Source: Drechmeria coniospora
Lineage: Eukaryota > Ascomycota > Sordariomycetes > Hypocreales > Ophiocordycipitaceae
Direction: 5' to 3'
Length of the DNA stretch: 64,000 nt
Assembly: GCF_001625195.1 (NCBI RefSeq)
Contig: NC_054391.1
Location: 6,645,157 to 6,709,156 of the forward strand
Part shown: piece after piece, positions 37,634 through 49,369 of the stretch
Position numbering within the stretch: the first letter of the stretch is position 1
Layout: the number at the start of each line of letters is the position of its first letter
Notes under the pieces: model-generated
What the model was told of the DNA's origin: nothing
Seen by the model: the letters and a program-made list of their open reading frames with translations, nothing else
Database searches by the model: none
Translations under genes and position numbers: made by a program

Positions 37634-39845
37634 GCCGGCTGTTGGGCGGTCTTGCCACTGGAATGAAGGTAAGCTGGATCGTCTCTCCTTGGTGCGATGG
37701 TGAAGTCTGATTTGCGTACAAGCTCGATCTTTGCCAGCAGAGATACTGGATGTCTCAGTGACGAGGCAAGGAATGCGGGAAGCGATGCAGGACAAGCATG
37801 GGAATCAAACGACGTCGGGGTCAATGCTAGCCGTAATGCACGTGTAAAATGCTGGGCAGATGCATTCCAAGGAGGATGAAGATGTGCGTGGGAGTATCAA
37901 GGCAGGCTGAGCATGTACCATGTACATAAGAGACCGAGGGCCATGTTGGCAGCAGGTAATATGACCAGCCATCGAGCGCTGGGCACGTGGGGATACATAT
38001 GGTTGCCGAGCAACGGGAGCAAGCGAGCCTGGTTGTACGGAATACTTGTAAGTACATGTATTCACTGCACTGTACTCAGTAGAGGTGAGTCAAACCGTGC
38101 GATTGATAGTAGGTGTTATCACTGTGCAGTTACTTGAACACTCCTGGCCCCGTTTGACTCGCGAAGACTAAATGGCTAATGGAAAATTCCTCGTTGTTGC
38201 AGACGCCTTTGGACACACGTTGTATTTGAGGCACAAGAGGGGGCGATGCCGATGCCGCTAGATTGGTAGGGATGTACAGTACAAGTGCTCATACAGTACA
38301 CCGCACTAGGTACTGAAATACGTACATAGTAACAGTATTACTGACTACCTACTAGGTACCTAGTAGTAACAATACAGGAAGGCATCCATCAGCGTCCGCA
38401 TTGACGCAGGTTGCAGCACAATTATTACATCGCACCTGACTGCAGAAATGTGCAACACTAATACGGAGTACCAGGCATTACATACTTGGGTAGGAGGTAT
38501 ATGTACTTAAGGTGGCGTAGTAACAAGTGCGGAGTACTTTGCACTGTACTAGTATTTGGGCGTCATGTAAGTACGGAGTATGGGTTGCAGTTACAAGCAC
38601 TCTGTACAGGTACGACAAGGCACTCGCAGCACTCAACGTCGCGTCAGTGCTCTGTGCAGTGTCCGGATGGGTATTGGGGACAAGTACCCCTTGGACCAAG
38701 TCGAATGGAGAAGGTTTAAGCGACATGCAGCAACTACTCTACTCGTACATGGGCTAGCTATCATATCATGGTGCCAGCGTCAAGCTCATTTTGAGACCCC
38801 TATGTTGTGCTAGTAGTGTTACTGAACGGTGCTAGGTACTGGTCTACCAAGTACTAGGTACGACTAGTGGTTGGCGAGCATTAGAACCCTGCGCTGACTG
38901 TGACCAACTTCCTTAGGCGGCAACACAGCACTGAGGAAGCCGCCACAAAACGTGCGTGTAGTCGGCGCTGAGGGTCCTACCACATCCCTTCACACATGCC
39001 TTCCCACGTCCCCCGCAGCGTGCAGGCTTGGCTGCGACAGACGGACCACTCAGTTGACCAGATGTCAAGCCACGGCTTCCAAGTGCCGCAACTTGTGCAT
39101 TGAGTGTGACCGACAGCCGACCGACCAACTGACTGACCGACCGACCAGCCGCCCAACCACCCCCGACCGACCGGCCGACACCGCCTCTCTGCCCCTACCT
39201 AAGCCTGTCCGTTAGGTCCATCCCACCACGCTCTCATGTACAGGTACAAGACCGGCGGCGAGGCAGCGAGACCGCTGGCCAATGTTCGCACGCGTCGACG
39301 TGGGACCACCAGCCCTTGGGAATCATGGCCTGCTGATCTGCCAATCATCCTTCACTCGTGCCAATCCACTGGCCTATCACGGGCGTGGCCATCTGTTTCA
39401 GCGACCTGCTGTCTCATGCTTTTCGCTGTCCGCCCACCGCTGGTGCTGGTGCTGGTGCTGGTGCTGGTGCTGGTGCTAGGCTTGGTGCTGGTGCTGTTGA
39501 TGCTGATGCTGCTCCTGCTTCCTGCTGTAGATCACCTGGCCAGCCGCGGCTCCGACTGCGGCGAAAACCCTATTGCAACTGCTCGTACGTGTGCTAGTTA
39601 TTAGCTAGCTCCTCCCCTTTCCTCCCGTAGGCCATCATCATCGTCCCTTTTCATTCGTTCATCATGCCATCTCGCCTCCCTCGATCGCTCCGATAGCTGG
39701 TCACACTGCTACCGCTCGCCGCTGCTGCATGTGACGCGCAAAGAGTCAGGCAGGATCCTTCACCTCCCGGCAGGCTTGTTAGAGTCCCGAGGTGTAGCAA
39801 CGCACGACGTCTCCTACGCCGCCGCGCCCATGAACAGTTTACAGC
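37634..39845. other. Divergent gene-poor interval
   Basis: 2.2 kb between the DUF3405 gene (-) and the luciferase-domain gene (+). It contains TACGGAGTA words (38461-38580), an imperfect GACC repeat (39110-39182) and a CTGGTG hexanucleotide array (39440-39500). No gene is supported. Confidence 0.5.
39440..39500. repeat. (CTGGTG)n hexanucleotide array
   Basis: About eight tandem CTGGTG units with one CTAGGCTTGG interruption, running into degenerate CTGATG/CTGCTC repeats to about 39525. Confidence 0.9.
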
Positions 39846-40886
39846 ATGTCCACGACAGTCGCGCCGACGAAAACCTTGGCCACGTACAAGTATGAGCTCA
39901 AGGGTGAGCCCGAACAACCTCACCACCACCGACCGGCCCCCCCCTACGCGTTCCGGCAGCAGGCCATCTCCGTGACCCTCGACGGCCCGGCCATCTTCGC
40001 CCTCGCCCTCACCCTCGTCCTTGCCCTCCACTTCCTCGGCTCCCACATCACCGAGATCCTCGTAGGGCTCGTCCCCGTCCTCGCCCTCGTCCGCAACGAT
40101 TATCAAAACTTCATCAACCTCGGCCCCGGCGGCACCCCCTCCACCTTCGCCGGTTACGTCCGCGTATCCTGGCTTCGCTTGTGGGCCATCCGTGATCCCT
40201 TCTCCCCTCCCAAGCCGGACCCGTGTCGTCCGCCGGGTCGCGGCATTCTCGCTCGCCAGAGCCTCCCGTACCGAGCGGGACCCCGCCCCCTCGTGGCCGG
40301 CATCGCGCCCCAGAGACAGATTGACCAGCATGGCGCGCGCCAATGCTACCTGTCACTCCGGAGGACCATGGAGAGGCTAAGCTGGCACAGCCCTGCCAAG
40401 TTCGGCACCGAAAGGTCGTGTCTGGAGAAGCACGGCCTCGCTCTGTTCGTCAGGCACCCCCTTCGGACGAACTGCCAGGGGGAGGTCTGCCACGTCCACG
40501 ACTCGGACCACTCGATGCACATGTGCCTGCACCCGGACGACATCCGCGAGATCTTGTGCAAAGGCTGGGGCCAGAGACACCCGCTCGCGAGGAAGCACTG
40601 GCTCCTGCAGATGCCCGTCTCGCCCGACTTTGTCATGGTCTATGCCCCGAGAGGTAAGCCTGACCCCGACCCTGCTGCAAGCCTCTGGCTCGTGTTGCGC
40701 GCGCCGCCTCCTCGTCGTCGCGCCCGCAACCGCATCCGCACCTCACCCGACTTGGCCTGACCTGACCTGACCCGATGTCCAGACGAGCATGAGCTGCAAA
40801 TTGTCCACAAAATCATCGAGGCCGCCATCTGGTACATCCTCGCCGAGCGAGTCGAGCTCGATGGCGTTCCCAAGGGTCCGGCATGA
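39846..40886 (+). CDS. Luciferase-like domain protein (DUF5519 type)
   Basis: Exons 39846-40653 and 40783-40886 (GTAAGC..CCAG) give 303 aa. The N-terminus has one hydrophobic span at about residues 50-80 (IFALALTLVLALHFLGSHI...LVGLVPVLAL). Then come NFINLGPGGTPSTFAGYVRV and RLWAIRDPF, followed by the globular domain: QIDQHGA, LEKHGLALF, GEVCHVHDSDHSMHMCLHPDD, GWGQRHPLAR, and FVMVYAPR|DEHEL across the intron. These are the hallmarks of the domain named 'luciferase' in Pfam (PF17648). The name reflects a fold assignment; light production is not implied and the biochemical role is unknown. Confidence 0.85.
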
Positions 40887-41057
40887 TGGAGCACCGCCCC
40901 TGGCCGGGCCCCCTCCGTCCGCGGGCGCCACGGCCGACGAGAAACTGTCGATGACTGGCGTCCCGGCTGTTAGCAGACTCGTCTTTGCCATTGAACAGGG
41001 GGTATTTGAACATTGGTAATACATTGTTGATGCACTCGTCATCACCCGACGCCCCCC

Positions 41058-42274
41058 CTAGTCCGAATCTCCGTCTCTGAGATCGTCGCTCTTGCGGAAC
41101 CTCTCCTTGCCCGTGGCAAGTTCCGCTACCACGACCCGGCCGTCGAATTGTCGTCCGTCCATCGTCTTGACGCACCGCTCGGCCGCCTCGGCCTCCTTGA
41201 ACTTGACCGTGACGATGCCTTCCGGCTCTTGATCGTAGAGCACGACACTTGTGACCGTTCCCATCTTGGAGCACTCTTCGCGAATGTCGTCCTTGATCTC
41301 CAGCACGGACGCTGGGTCTTCCTCGAGCTGGAAGATGCGGAACATCTGCCGAAGGACGACCTTCTTTGACTTGCGCTTGGTCTCGGCGAGGCCCGGGAAC
41401 CGATCGTCCTCGCCATCACTCCAGTCGGCGAGCCTGGCGTCGAGTTTCTGAGTCTTCTTGATAATCTTCTGACGATCGCCAGCCGTCCGCGGCATGTTGT
41501 TACCACCCTGCTGAGGCCCTCCGTTGGCCTTGGCGGCGCCGTCTTGGTCGTACTGTACCTTCTTGTAGCTGGAGTCGGCTTCCTGCACGCGGATTCGTCC
41601 TTCTCCCTTGCCGTTGGGGAGAAGTCGGAAGTCGGAGTCATCCAGGAGCATCATGGCCATCCGAACGCTCTCGGGTTTGAAGAAGACGACCAGGGCGTCG
41701 CCCTTGAACTGGCCGGCCTCATCCATGTACCGTTTAATTCTCGGTTCGTGGCTGTCAATTTCTTCGGCGATGAGACCGCCTTTGCGGGAAAAGAGGTCAT
41801 GGATCTCGGCCACAGTCGCATCCTGCGGAAGGCCGGTGACGTAAACGGCCGTGTTCTGCCTGACCTTGGCCGGCGCCTTGGTTTTCTTCATCGGCCGCGT
41901 CTCCGTCGAGGCCTCGGTACTCTTAGAGGGTGCCTGTTAGAATTCGCCAAGTCCTGACCCGGGGGGGGGGGGGGCGGCTCTTCGCCCGTAAGTGGGAGTT
42001 GACGCACCTGCCGTTCGTTCTCAACCTCGAGCTTGCGTTTCCTGTACGCACCGTCATTGTCGTCGTCCGAAGCGGCAGCAGCCACTTCTCCGTAGTCAAC
42101 GGCATCCGTTCCGTTGCGTCTTTCGCTGGTAGGCATCCACTTCTTCTGCTCGACGTCAAACTCGAACTTGGTGCCGTCGTCATCCACCGCGACGAATTTG
42201 CCGTTGACCTTGGAGGGAGAAATTCGGTTGTCGGTGTCAAACTCTTCCGGTTTTGTCGAAAACGATGGCACCAT
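41058..42274 (-). CDS. Cus2/Tat-SF1-like U2 snRNP splicing factor
   Basis: Exons 42274-42008 and 41933-41058 on the minus strand give 380 aa. The N-terminus has a GKFVAVDDDGTKFEFDVEQKKWMP segment typical of Tat-SF1 homologues, then an acidic linker. RRM1 begins at NTAVYVTGLPQDATVAEI. The C-terminal RRM (VLRQMFRIFQLEEDPASVLEI...MDGRQFDGRVVVAEL) carries the RxF motif (RQF) of a U2AF-homology motif (UHM), which binds SF3b1/Hsh155 ligands. Cus2/Tat-SF1 aids U2 snRNA folding and prespliceosome formation. The intron contains a 13-base C run on this strand. It is convergent with the luciferase-domain gene, only 171 bp between stops. Confidence 0.92.
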
Positions 42275-43056
42275 CGCGACTTCTCTGCACCACGAGCGTG
42301 GAGGCAACGAGAGTATTTCGTAGAGGAAGAAAGGGACGCGAGCTGGAGGAAGATGAAACGAAACAATTATGAACGAGAAGGCATTGGCCTCGAAAGAGTC
42401 GCGGGGCAACCAGCTGTTCAGTTACAGTGCTTGTACTTGCTTACAACGTACCACCTGCCCCACCTAAAGTCCGTGGTGAACTACAGTAATACTCCGCACA
42501 CCTAAGTATACTAACTGGAGTGCCGTACAGGGTGCATTATAATTAGTGAGTTCGCACCTACGACACTACATGGCATTTTTCACTGGATGCAAACTGAAAT
42601 ATCCTACTCAATCATCGTCTAATGGCAAGTTCACCTTCATCTGCCTATTAGATACATATCCAGTAGCCAAATCGCCCAAGCTTGGAGAGCCTATCCTTAA
42701 CTCTGGGCTAAAATACAAGACTCATGCCCCGGCACTCGCAGTTCCACGTGGTTGGTTCTTCTGCATCAACAAGAGCATACGATTTGCATACGAATTGCCT
42801 TGCTGCACTCCAACATGCAACGGATAGTACAGTGGCCACGAAAGCTGTGCCGCTGGCTCCTTTGCAGTCCTGACTCCAAGATTTTCGCGAAAGGTGGTGA
42901 AGCGCACAGCAATAGAGAGCTCAACGTCAACAGTGACACATCCTTGTTCGGGCTCACTGGTTGAAAGAGAGTGCCAATGTGAGTTAATGTGTATATCGCT
43001 CGTGCACGTATTTCGCGGCAGAGCTTGCATAAGCGATGATTTGTGCGAATTATTGA
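42275..43056. other. Upstream region of the Cus2-like gene and 3' flank of RPN13
   Basis: 782 bp between tandem minus-strand genes. It is AT-richer than its surroundings (42540-42800) and contains no recognisable gene. Confidence 0.5.
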
Positions 43057-44603
43057 CTACTCTTCTGACTCGCGTCGCCCTTCTTCTTCCACGGTCGTCT
43101 TGACTCCCTCCACAAACGCCTCCATGGCTTGGTCACCGCCCAGGGGCATTCCACTCTCAGACATGTATCCGCCATTCGCAACCCTGATGCCGAGTGCATC
43201 TGCCACCCCGGGCAACCCACCATCCCGGATTGCCGACGTCAGACTGTCCAAGGCATGCCGGAACTGCGGACTGTTCAGCGTCCTCCGGAGCAAACTCCGC
43301 TTGTCGTCCAAGGAGAGGGATGCCTTTGCGGCCTCGACGGACTCGGGCGTCGGCGCAACAGTGCCATCGAACCCCGAAGCGCCGCTCGCAAAGATCAAGA
43401 GTCGGGGTGGCAGCAAGTTGAGGAGGGAGTCCATCTCGTCGGGGGATGCACCATCCACCATCGGTGTCGTGATTGACGTTGGGAGGAGGTGGCTGAGGGA
43501 TGGGAACAAACGATCGGTGTGTGCCTGTCCCTCCTCGCCGGCCAGGCCGGGTTGATTTCGCAGAGATTCCAGTAGATTTCTCACCACAGAATTGACATCC
43601 GAGGTGGACGAAGAGGCTCTATGAGATGGTCAGCCCATTGCACTTGCCATGATGGGCCACATAATCGCAATGTCACAATTGGCAGGCTTCTGCCCCGAAG
43701 AAATGAACTATTCAGCAGCATGTCGATTGACTCCAAGAATACGCCAAGCATGGGCCTCTTTTATCTCCTGTAAATCTTCGGATCCGGTCGAGACCAATCA
43801 CGGGCCGTTCGATGAAAACCATGAGAGGGTGTCACCTACGCTCTAGCACCATCGGCTCCGCCTTCTCTCGAGCTCTCGCCCTCTTCCCTAACATCGCCCC
43901 CGGTTGCGTCAGGGCCTGCACCGCCGCCGCCACCGCCACGGTGGTCGTGGGGTCCACGAGTGCCCTCGACATCTTCCATCGTCTCGTCATCGTCATCGTC
44001 TCGTCGATCATCGACGTTGCGAACACCCGCGAGTTCTCTAGCGACGTTGAGATCTTCCTCGCCTTGCAGCAGGCGGTGGACAATGTGCCCGATCAACCGA
44101 TCCCGGGGGCTGAACCAGCTGGGGTCTCCGTTTCGGCTCTGCGGCTTCGACTGCAGCCAGAAGAGATATCTCTGCGAGGACGAGGCAAATTTGAGAACGA
44201 ATATGCGCCCGTTCGTCTTTGCAGTCGGTTGCACGGTCGTGTCGTATTCGTATGGACTGAAGCTGCCGTCGGTAGGCACCATGACGAGGTCTAGCTCGGG
44301 CTCATCCAATGAGTCGTTGCGCTTTCGCCAGCAGAAGTGCACCAAGTCTAGATGGGGACGGTTAACGAAGACGGACCTAACAGGCGGAAATGCAGTGCTT
44401 GGGTTCAAAACCGACCATCCTCGGAGTACAGATAGACATATCCGGGCTGTTCCCGAGGCTTGACCCTGGCTGGCCTGTCTACCATCTTTGGCCAGTCAGC
44501 AGTTCGCAACAACGATGGGGGGGACGGCCACGAGGCGGGGAGGACAGCTCACTTCGGCGTCGCACCGGCCAGCCTTGAACGTGATGATGGGAGATATAGG
44601 CAT
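43057..44603 (-). CDS. rpn13: 26S proteasome ubiquitin receptor Rpn13/ADRM1
   Basis: Exons 44603-44553, 44485-44416, 44347-43850 and 43616-43057 on the minus strand give 392 aa. Exons 1-3 rebuild the N-terminal Pru domain: MPISPIITFKAGRCDAE, VKPREQPGYVYLYSEDD, LVHFCWRKR, then the strands through RYLFWLQSK. A Gly/Asp-rich linker follows. Exon 4 encodes the C-terminal DEUBAD, starting SVVRNLLESL and including LRRTLNSPQFRHALDSLTSAI. Rpn13 sits on Rpn2, binds ubiquitin through the Pru loops and recruits the deubiquitinase UCH37. Junctions 1-2 and 2-3 are well supported by family residues; the 3-4 junction (GAD|ASSS, in the linker) is the simplest in-frame choice but not unique. Confidence 0.9.
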
Positions 44604-46322
44604 GATCGCTCCCTCGGACACGACGATGGATTGAACCAGTCTCGAATCGACGTGACGGAGGTGGTGGATGATGCCCAGAAGCAAGCTGGCGGGAATAACC
44701 CTCTTGGGCAGGCTGCAGTAGCTGTTACGTCGAGCTATGGTAGGCAGCGTGACTGTACAGTGGCGGTACTGTATTACGTACCGTGTCACGGACCGACCCT
44801 TCTCCGGTACAGGTATCCACCATCACCCAATGATGGGTCGCGTGCAGACTACAAATTTCTACCCACGATGAACATTTCTCCCCTCCTCTTGCAATAACAT
44901 TGTCGTCAAACCCATCTCGTTGGGTTTCCTTCCGATGCCGGCAAATGCCCTTTGTTGCATCCGGCGCCCGCATGGCGCTTTGATCCGTCCATAATGACCA
45001 TGGATGGAAATGTGTAGATGGCAACTAATTCGTCCCGCAGCTTTCACTCATGTGTGGCGTGTGGACAGCTCAGGTATGCCTAATCTTCTCCATTTACGGC
45101 TGCTTCACCATCCCAAGCCATTTTCCCTTTTCATGATGAGACAAATTGGTCCGTGTTTCGGAGGCGGACTCAAGACCCGCTACTTGACGAAACAACCAGC
45201 ACTCTGTGCAACTCTGACCTTGCAATTCGCACTGTTATTATTGGGCAACGACATAAGAGCCTCTGCTAACAGACTTGAATTAGATTGTCCCTCGCCATCC
45301 TGCTGAAACACTTGACACATGGCTGTGCCAGTGAGTAGCCTTGGGATGGAAGCACATGGAGCTGCTGAATGAAGGCTTCGATGTCGTTCGAGGTAGTGTT
45401 GACTTGCTTGCGAAGTTCCATTCTCCAGGAGATGTGAATTGGCTCGCATTGCTATGGATGGTAGTCATCGTATCGCAATACCTGCTGAGCTGATCAGGAA
45501 GGATAGAGCGATGATGCTAACCGTCGATGATGATACCTGTCTGACTCCCGAATGGATTGTGAATAGCATAGTATGTTGAGGTGTCAACGAGGACTAGCCA
45601 ATTGATGGCGTACTACATTTTGAAGTCAAATTTTTCTTGGCTACCATTGCTTGGTGTTCAGTTTGGCTCAATGTTTCTACAGTAGACGGCTGCCTGCCAG
45701 TTCGCACCCCTTCTGATTTCACTCCGGTCCAGATATGGATACAACTACATGTACAGTAAACACGAAGCAGGCGAAATGATAGTCTAGAGTACATGGGGGA
45801 AGGTCAGTCAGTCCGAGTCCAAGTCCATAAAGTCGGTTTCCTTTACGCGGAACCGCGTCCTGAAGTTGCTCCATGGCTTCACAAAGTGCAGTCTTCTTGT
45901 GGTCTGCGTTCATGTAGCAAAAGGGCATTATAATGGAAAGCTTGTGCGCAATCGATGTGCATTTGCCCCTCCATTTTTGCTCATGTCCGCTGCAGTAAAG
46001 GAACCCTTTCCGTTCCATGGTGCGAGAGCAATGGTTTTATGGAGCAATTTTTGCTCGAGAGGTTTCAAATGGCACAGAACTTTTTGGTTTGCGGCAAAAG
46101 TGCCAATCCAAAGTGGCACCTTGGGAGTTCACGTTATTGGGGGCAACCTGTTTGGGTGTTCGTTGCACTAGACTAGTGTTCCCTGGAGCGGGCGGTGACA
46201 TGGATGGTTTAGCGGACGCGTTCACGCCTTGTAACCCGCACCGTCGTGTCGTGTCCGCCTTCACTTTCCGCTCGTCCCGTCTCTTCGCCATCCGGCATCC
46301 TCGCACTCAACGTTCCAGCACC
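44604..46322. other. Divergent interval between RPN13 and PSF1
   Basis: 1.7 kb with no supported gene or repeat. The section 45000-46200 is AT-richer than average. It must include both promoters. Confidence 0.5.
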
Positions 46323-47095
46323 ATGTACGGAGATATGGGGGTCAAGCTGGTAAGGCCGCACGACAGGCAGGCATTGAAACTGGGCCGTGACTGAACTTCG
46401 AGGACTAGGTCCAGCATGCCAAGCGGACGCAGAACCTCACGCACCTCCCACCGTACCAGACCGAGCTCGTGCGTGCGGTGACGAGGGAGGTGAGGGATCT
46501 CGACAAAGATGTATCCGACCTCCTCGAGCCGTTTCAAGGCTCCTTCGACCCGGTGGCGGATCAGGCCGTCGCCTGCACGCTGCTGGTCAATCACCTCTCG
46601 ATGCGGCGCAACAAGCGGTGCTTGCTGGCGTATCATCGAACGCGCACCGACAAACTCGAGGAGCTTGTGTGGAACGGATCCGACGTAGTGGATCTATCAG
46701 GGCAGCAGATACGCGAGGCGAGCGGCGGTGCCAACGGCGTCCCGCCCGCAGCCGGCGACGGATCGACCAGCAGCCTCAGCCCCCAGGAGGAGGAGTACGT
46801 GCGGCAGTACGGCGACCTGCTCGCGGCCTACAAGGGACAGTGGACAGACATCGATCTCACGGGGAGTCTCGATCCGCCGCGAGACCTCTTCATTGACGTT
46901 CGGGTGCTGAAGGATGCGGGAGAGATTCAGACGGAATACGGGCACGTGCCGGCTCCCCTCATCGGCAGCCAATACCGGCAGCTAAGCTAACAGCAAGGCA
47001 GGGCCATCACTTTGTCGAAAAACAGTCAGTTTTATGTCCGGCAGGGAGATGTGGATCGGTTGATTGCGCAAGGATATCTGCAGAAGCTGAGCTAA
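46323..47095 (+). CDS. psf1: GINS complex subunit Psf1
   Basis: Exon 1 is 46323-46349 (MYGDMGVKL), exon 2 starts at 46409 (VQHAKRTQNL), and the last exon ends at 47095. The protein is about 220 aa. Hallmarks are the MYGD start, the helical A-domain with SMRRNKRCLLAYHRTR, the acidic/variable loop with SPQEEEYVRQYGDLL, and the B-domain DLFIDVRVLKDAGEIQTEYG followed by SKNSQFYVRQGDVDRLIAQGYLQ. GINS bridges Cdc45 and Mcm2-7 in the replicative CMG helicase. The last intron is ambiguous: GT donor at 46946 with acceptor 46993 inserts HQGR, while a GC donor at 46942 with acceptor 47001 gives the expected uninterrupted TEYG-AITLSKNS. Confidence 0.93.
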
Positions 47096-49369
47096 ACCCA
47101 GACAAGGTTCTGGGCGAGCTTGTGATGGAGCAAGCTTCCATGGCAGAGTCGACGACGGACGGGCCTTGCTACAGTACGGAATCCATCCACGGCCGAGGCT
47201 ACGGCAAAGTGGCGGGCCGAGTCGGAGAGCCGGTGCAAGCATGGCTCGCGACGATCAAGTCTCGTTGCCAAGGGGGTGATGCGTCGGTATGGTTCAGCTT
47301 GGCTGCGACGAGTCGGCGGGCACATGCAGACACTTCACATGACGGCACGCGTACAAGTACACCTACATGACTGCAAAGTACATGTATGTGCAAGTACATG
47401 CGTGTGTACTAGAAGGGCAGACGCGGTAATGGCAGAGAGCATCTCTGCTTCGTCAGAAGGTAGAGGCCCTTGGCAGGTAGAGCCGAAGGAGGGCCTTGCA
47501 GCGTCACACGGTCGCTACCGCCGATGCTGTACAACTACGGTCGATGAAACCGTGAGAGTCATTCGACAAGACAGACGTGGCCCTGGCAAGCAAGCGGAGG
47601 AGCGGCGAAGGTGGGTAATGGAGAAATTTCGGACGTGCATCGGCAGGTTTCCTGGACATGTTGCGCTTTTGCGACCCAGCCTCGCCGCCTCCGCCACTGA
47701 GGGGATTCTCCGTTGGCCTTGGAGGATACGAGCTCTGGCATATGGCATGCCATGGAAGGAAGCGTGCATGCAGGCATGCATGTTCACGATGCAGTCGGCA
47801 TGGGACACGGTGCCGTTGCGGTGCCGCCGTTGCATGCTAGCACTCTGAAGGCATGTACATGCCTAGTACTTACAACTACAGTACACTACTTACTGTTCAT
47901 GTACTTTTTTTTTGTACGCCTAAGTAGCTACTTAAGTAGGCGCTTCGTACGGAGTACGGAGTACAACTACAGTATAAACACACAGGCACGTTGTATGCAT
48001 TGTACAATATTTGCATATATGAATACACCATTGTCTGCACGTCGCTACCAGTGCCTTTTATGGACCGTACGGCGAACCTCTGGGTGTTTGGAATGCCTTG
48101 TATGCGTTATGATGTCAGACCTCGACAATTAGGTACTATTAACTGATGTCCACGCATTCCTGGTGGTGAATCGGGAGAACAGTTCCGAAGCAGTCACAAT
48201 AAGGAAGGCTGCGTCGTACAGTTGAGACATGAACGCCCTCGTGGCGTCCCGACACATTAGTTAGTACTCCGTACTGCACCTACGGAGTACTTGTACTGTA
48301 CTCCGCACACCTGCTGGTATTATTCCGTACTACTCCGTACCCATCAATCAGTATTATCCTTGTGCCGCTGCGGAGTACAGAGTCCACCTGCGATTACTTG
48401 CATGTTCATACAAGTCATGCTACCAAATCTGTTCTTGGAAGCACAGGTATTGTGCTCTGTTCAAGTGCTTCCAAGTTCACGTCGGGGCGCCAATGACTAC
48501 TAGGTAGCAATGTATTAGCCCGTACACTACGAAATACTGTCAAGTACCTACAGTACATGTACTTAGCACTCCGTACAACTTGGTACAATGGAGTACCGGT
48601 CGAGCCTTGGCTGGGGAGGATGTTTTGGAAGTACCTAGTAGTAGTAAGCACATGTACTGTACCTAGTGGTGGAAGTCTTCCAGGCCCTGGCGCCTTTGAG
48701 CCTTGAGGGTAATGCCTGTAACCGGGGCCCACCTCTGTACCAGCCGTCGCTGTCGGCACTTACCTAATTGTAAGTTTACCGCTCGCCCGCATAGCCCGGG
48801 GACGGGACCCCGAAGCATGCAGATGCAGGCAAGTGCATTGAAACTAGCGCCTTGCTCTTCGCCTTCGGCGGGGAAGCTGTCGATGTTGGATGATGCAATT
48901 GCCAGTTCCAAATCTATGCTACCTTCGTCGAGCCTCTGCCCAAGGATTCGCCCTATTTTACTTTTCCTGCACATGAGCGAGAGAGCGACGACATTGGATC
49001 GGCAAGAGGATACGCCCCCAAGGAAATGCGCCATCCAGCAAGGCGAATCCTGCCGATTCCAACGGCACGCGTTTGAAATTTCGGGCCTCTACCGAAGCAA
49101 CAGGTTGTCGGTCCATCCTGCACTGCAAACTCGGCACGAGGCGACTGAGCCGGACCAAATCTTCATTCATCATCCATCATCATCCGTTCACCTCCATCGT
49201 CTTGCAGTTTCCTGATGCCGCCCTTTCGACGTCATTCGTCCTAACCTGAACGAACTCCTGCGGCGGCGGTACCGGCCACCACCCAAGGCTTGGCGACCTC
49301 ATTGCCTGTCCAGGGTCCACGTCTCGCCCCTCCTGTGAACGAGGCCCTGCTCCAGTCTCGACGCTGGCC
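47096..49369. other. Gene-poor interval between PSF1 and the Vsb1-like transporter
   Basis: 2.3 kb with no supported gene. TACGGAGTA words cluster at 47945-47972 and 48260-48350. The last 200 bp, pyrimidine-rich, are presumably the promoter of the next gene. Confidence 0.5.
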
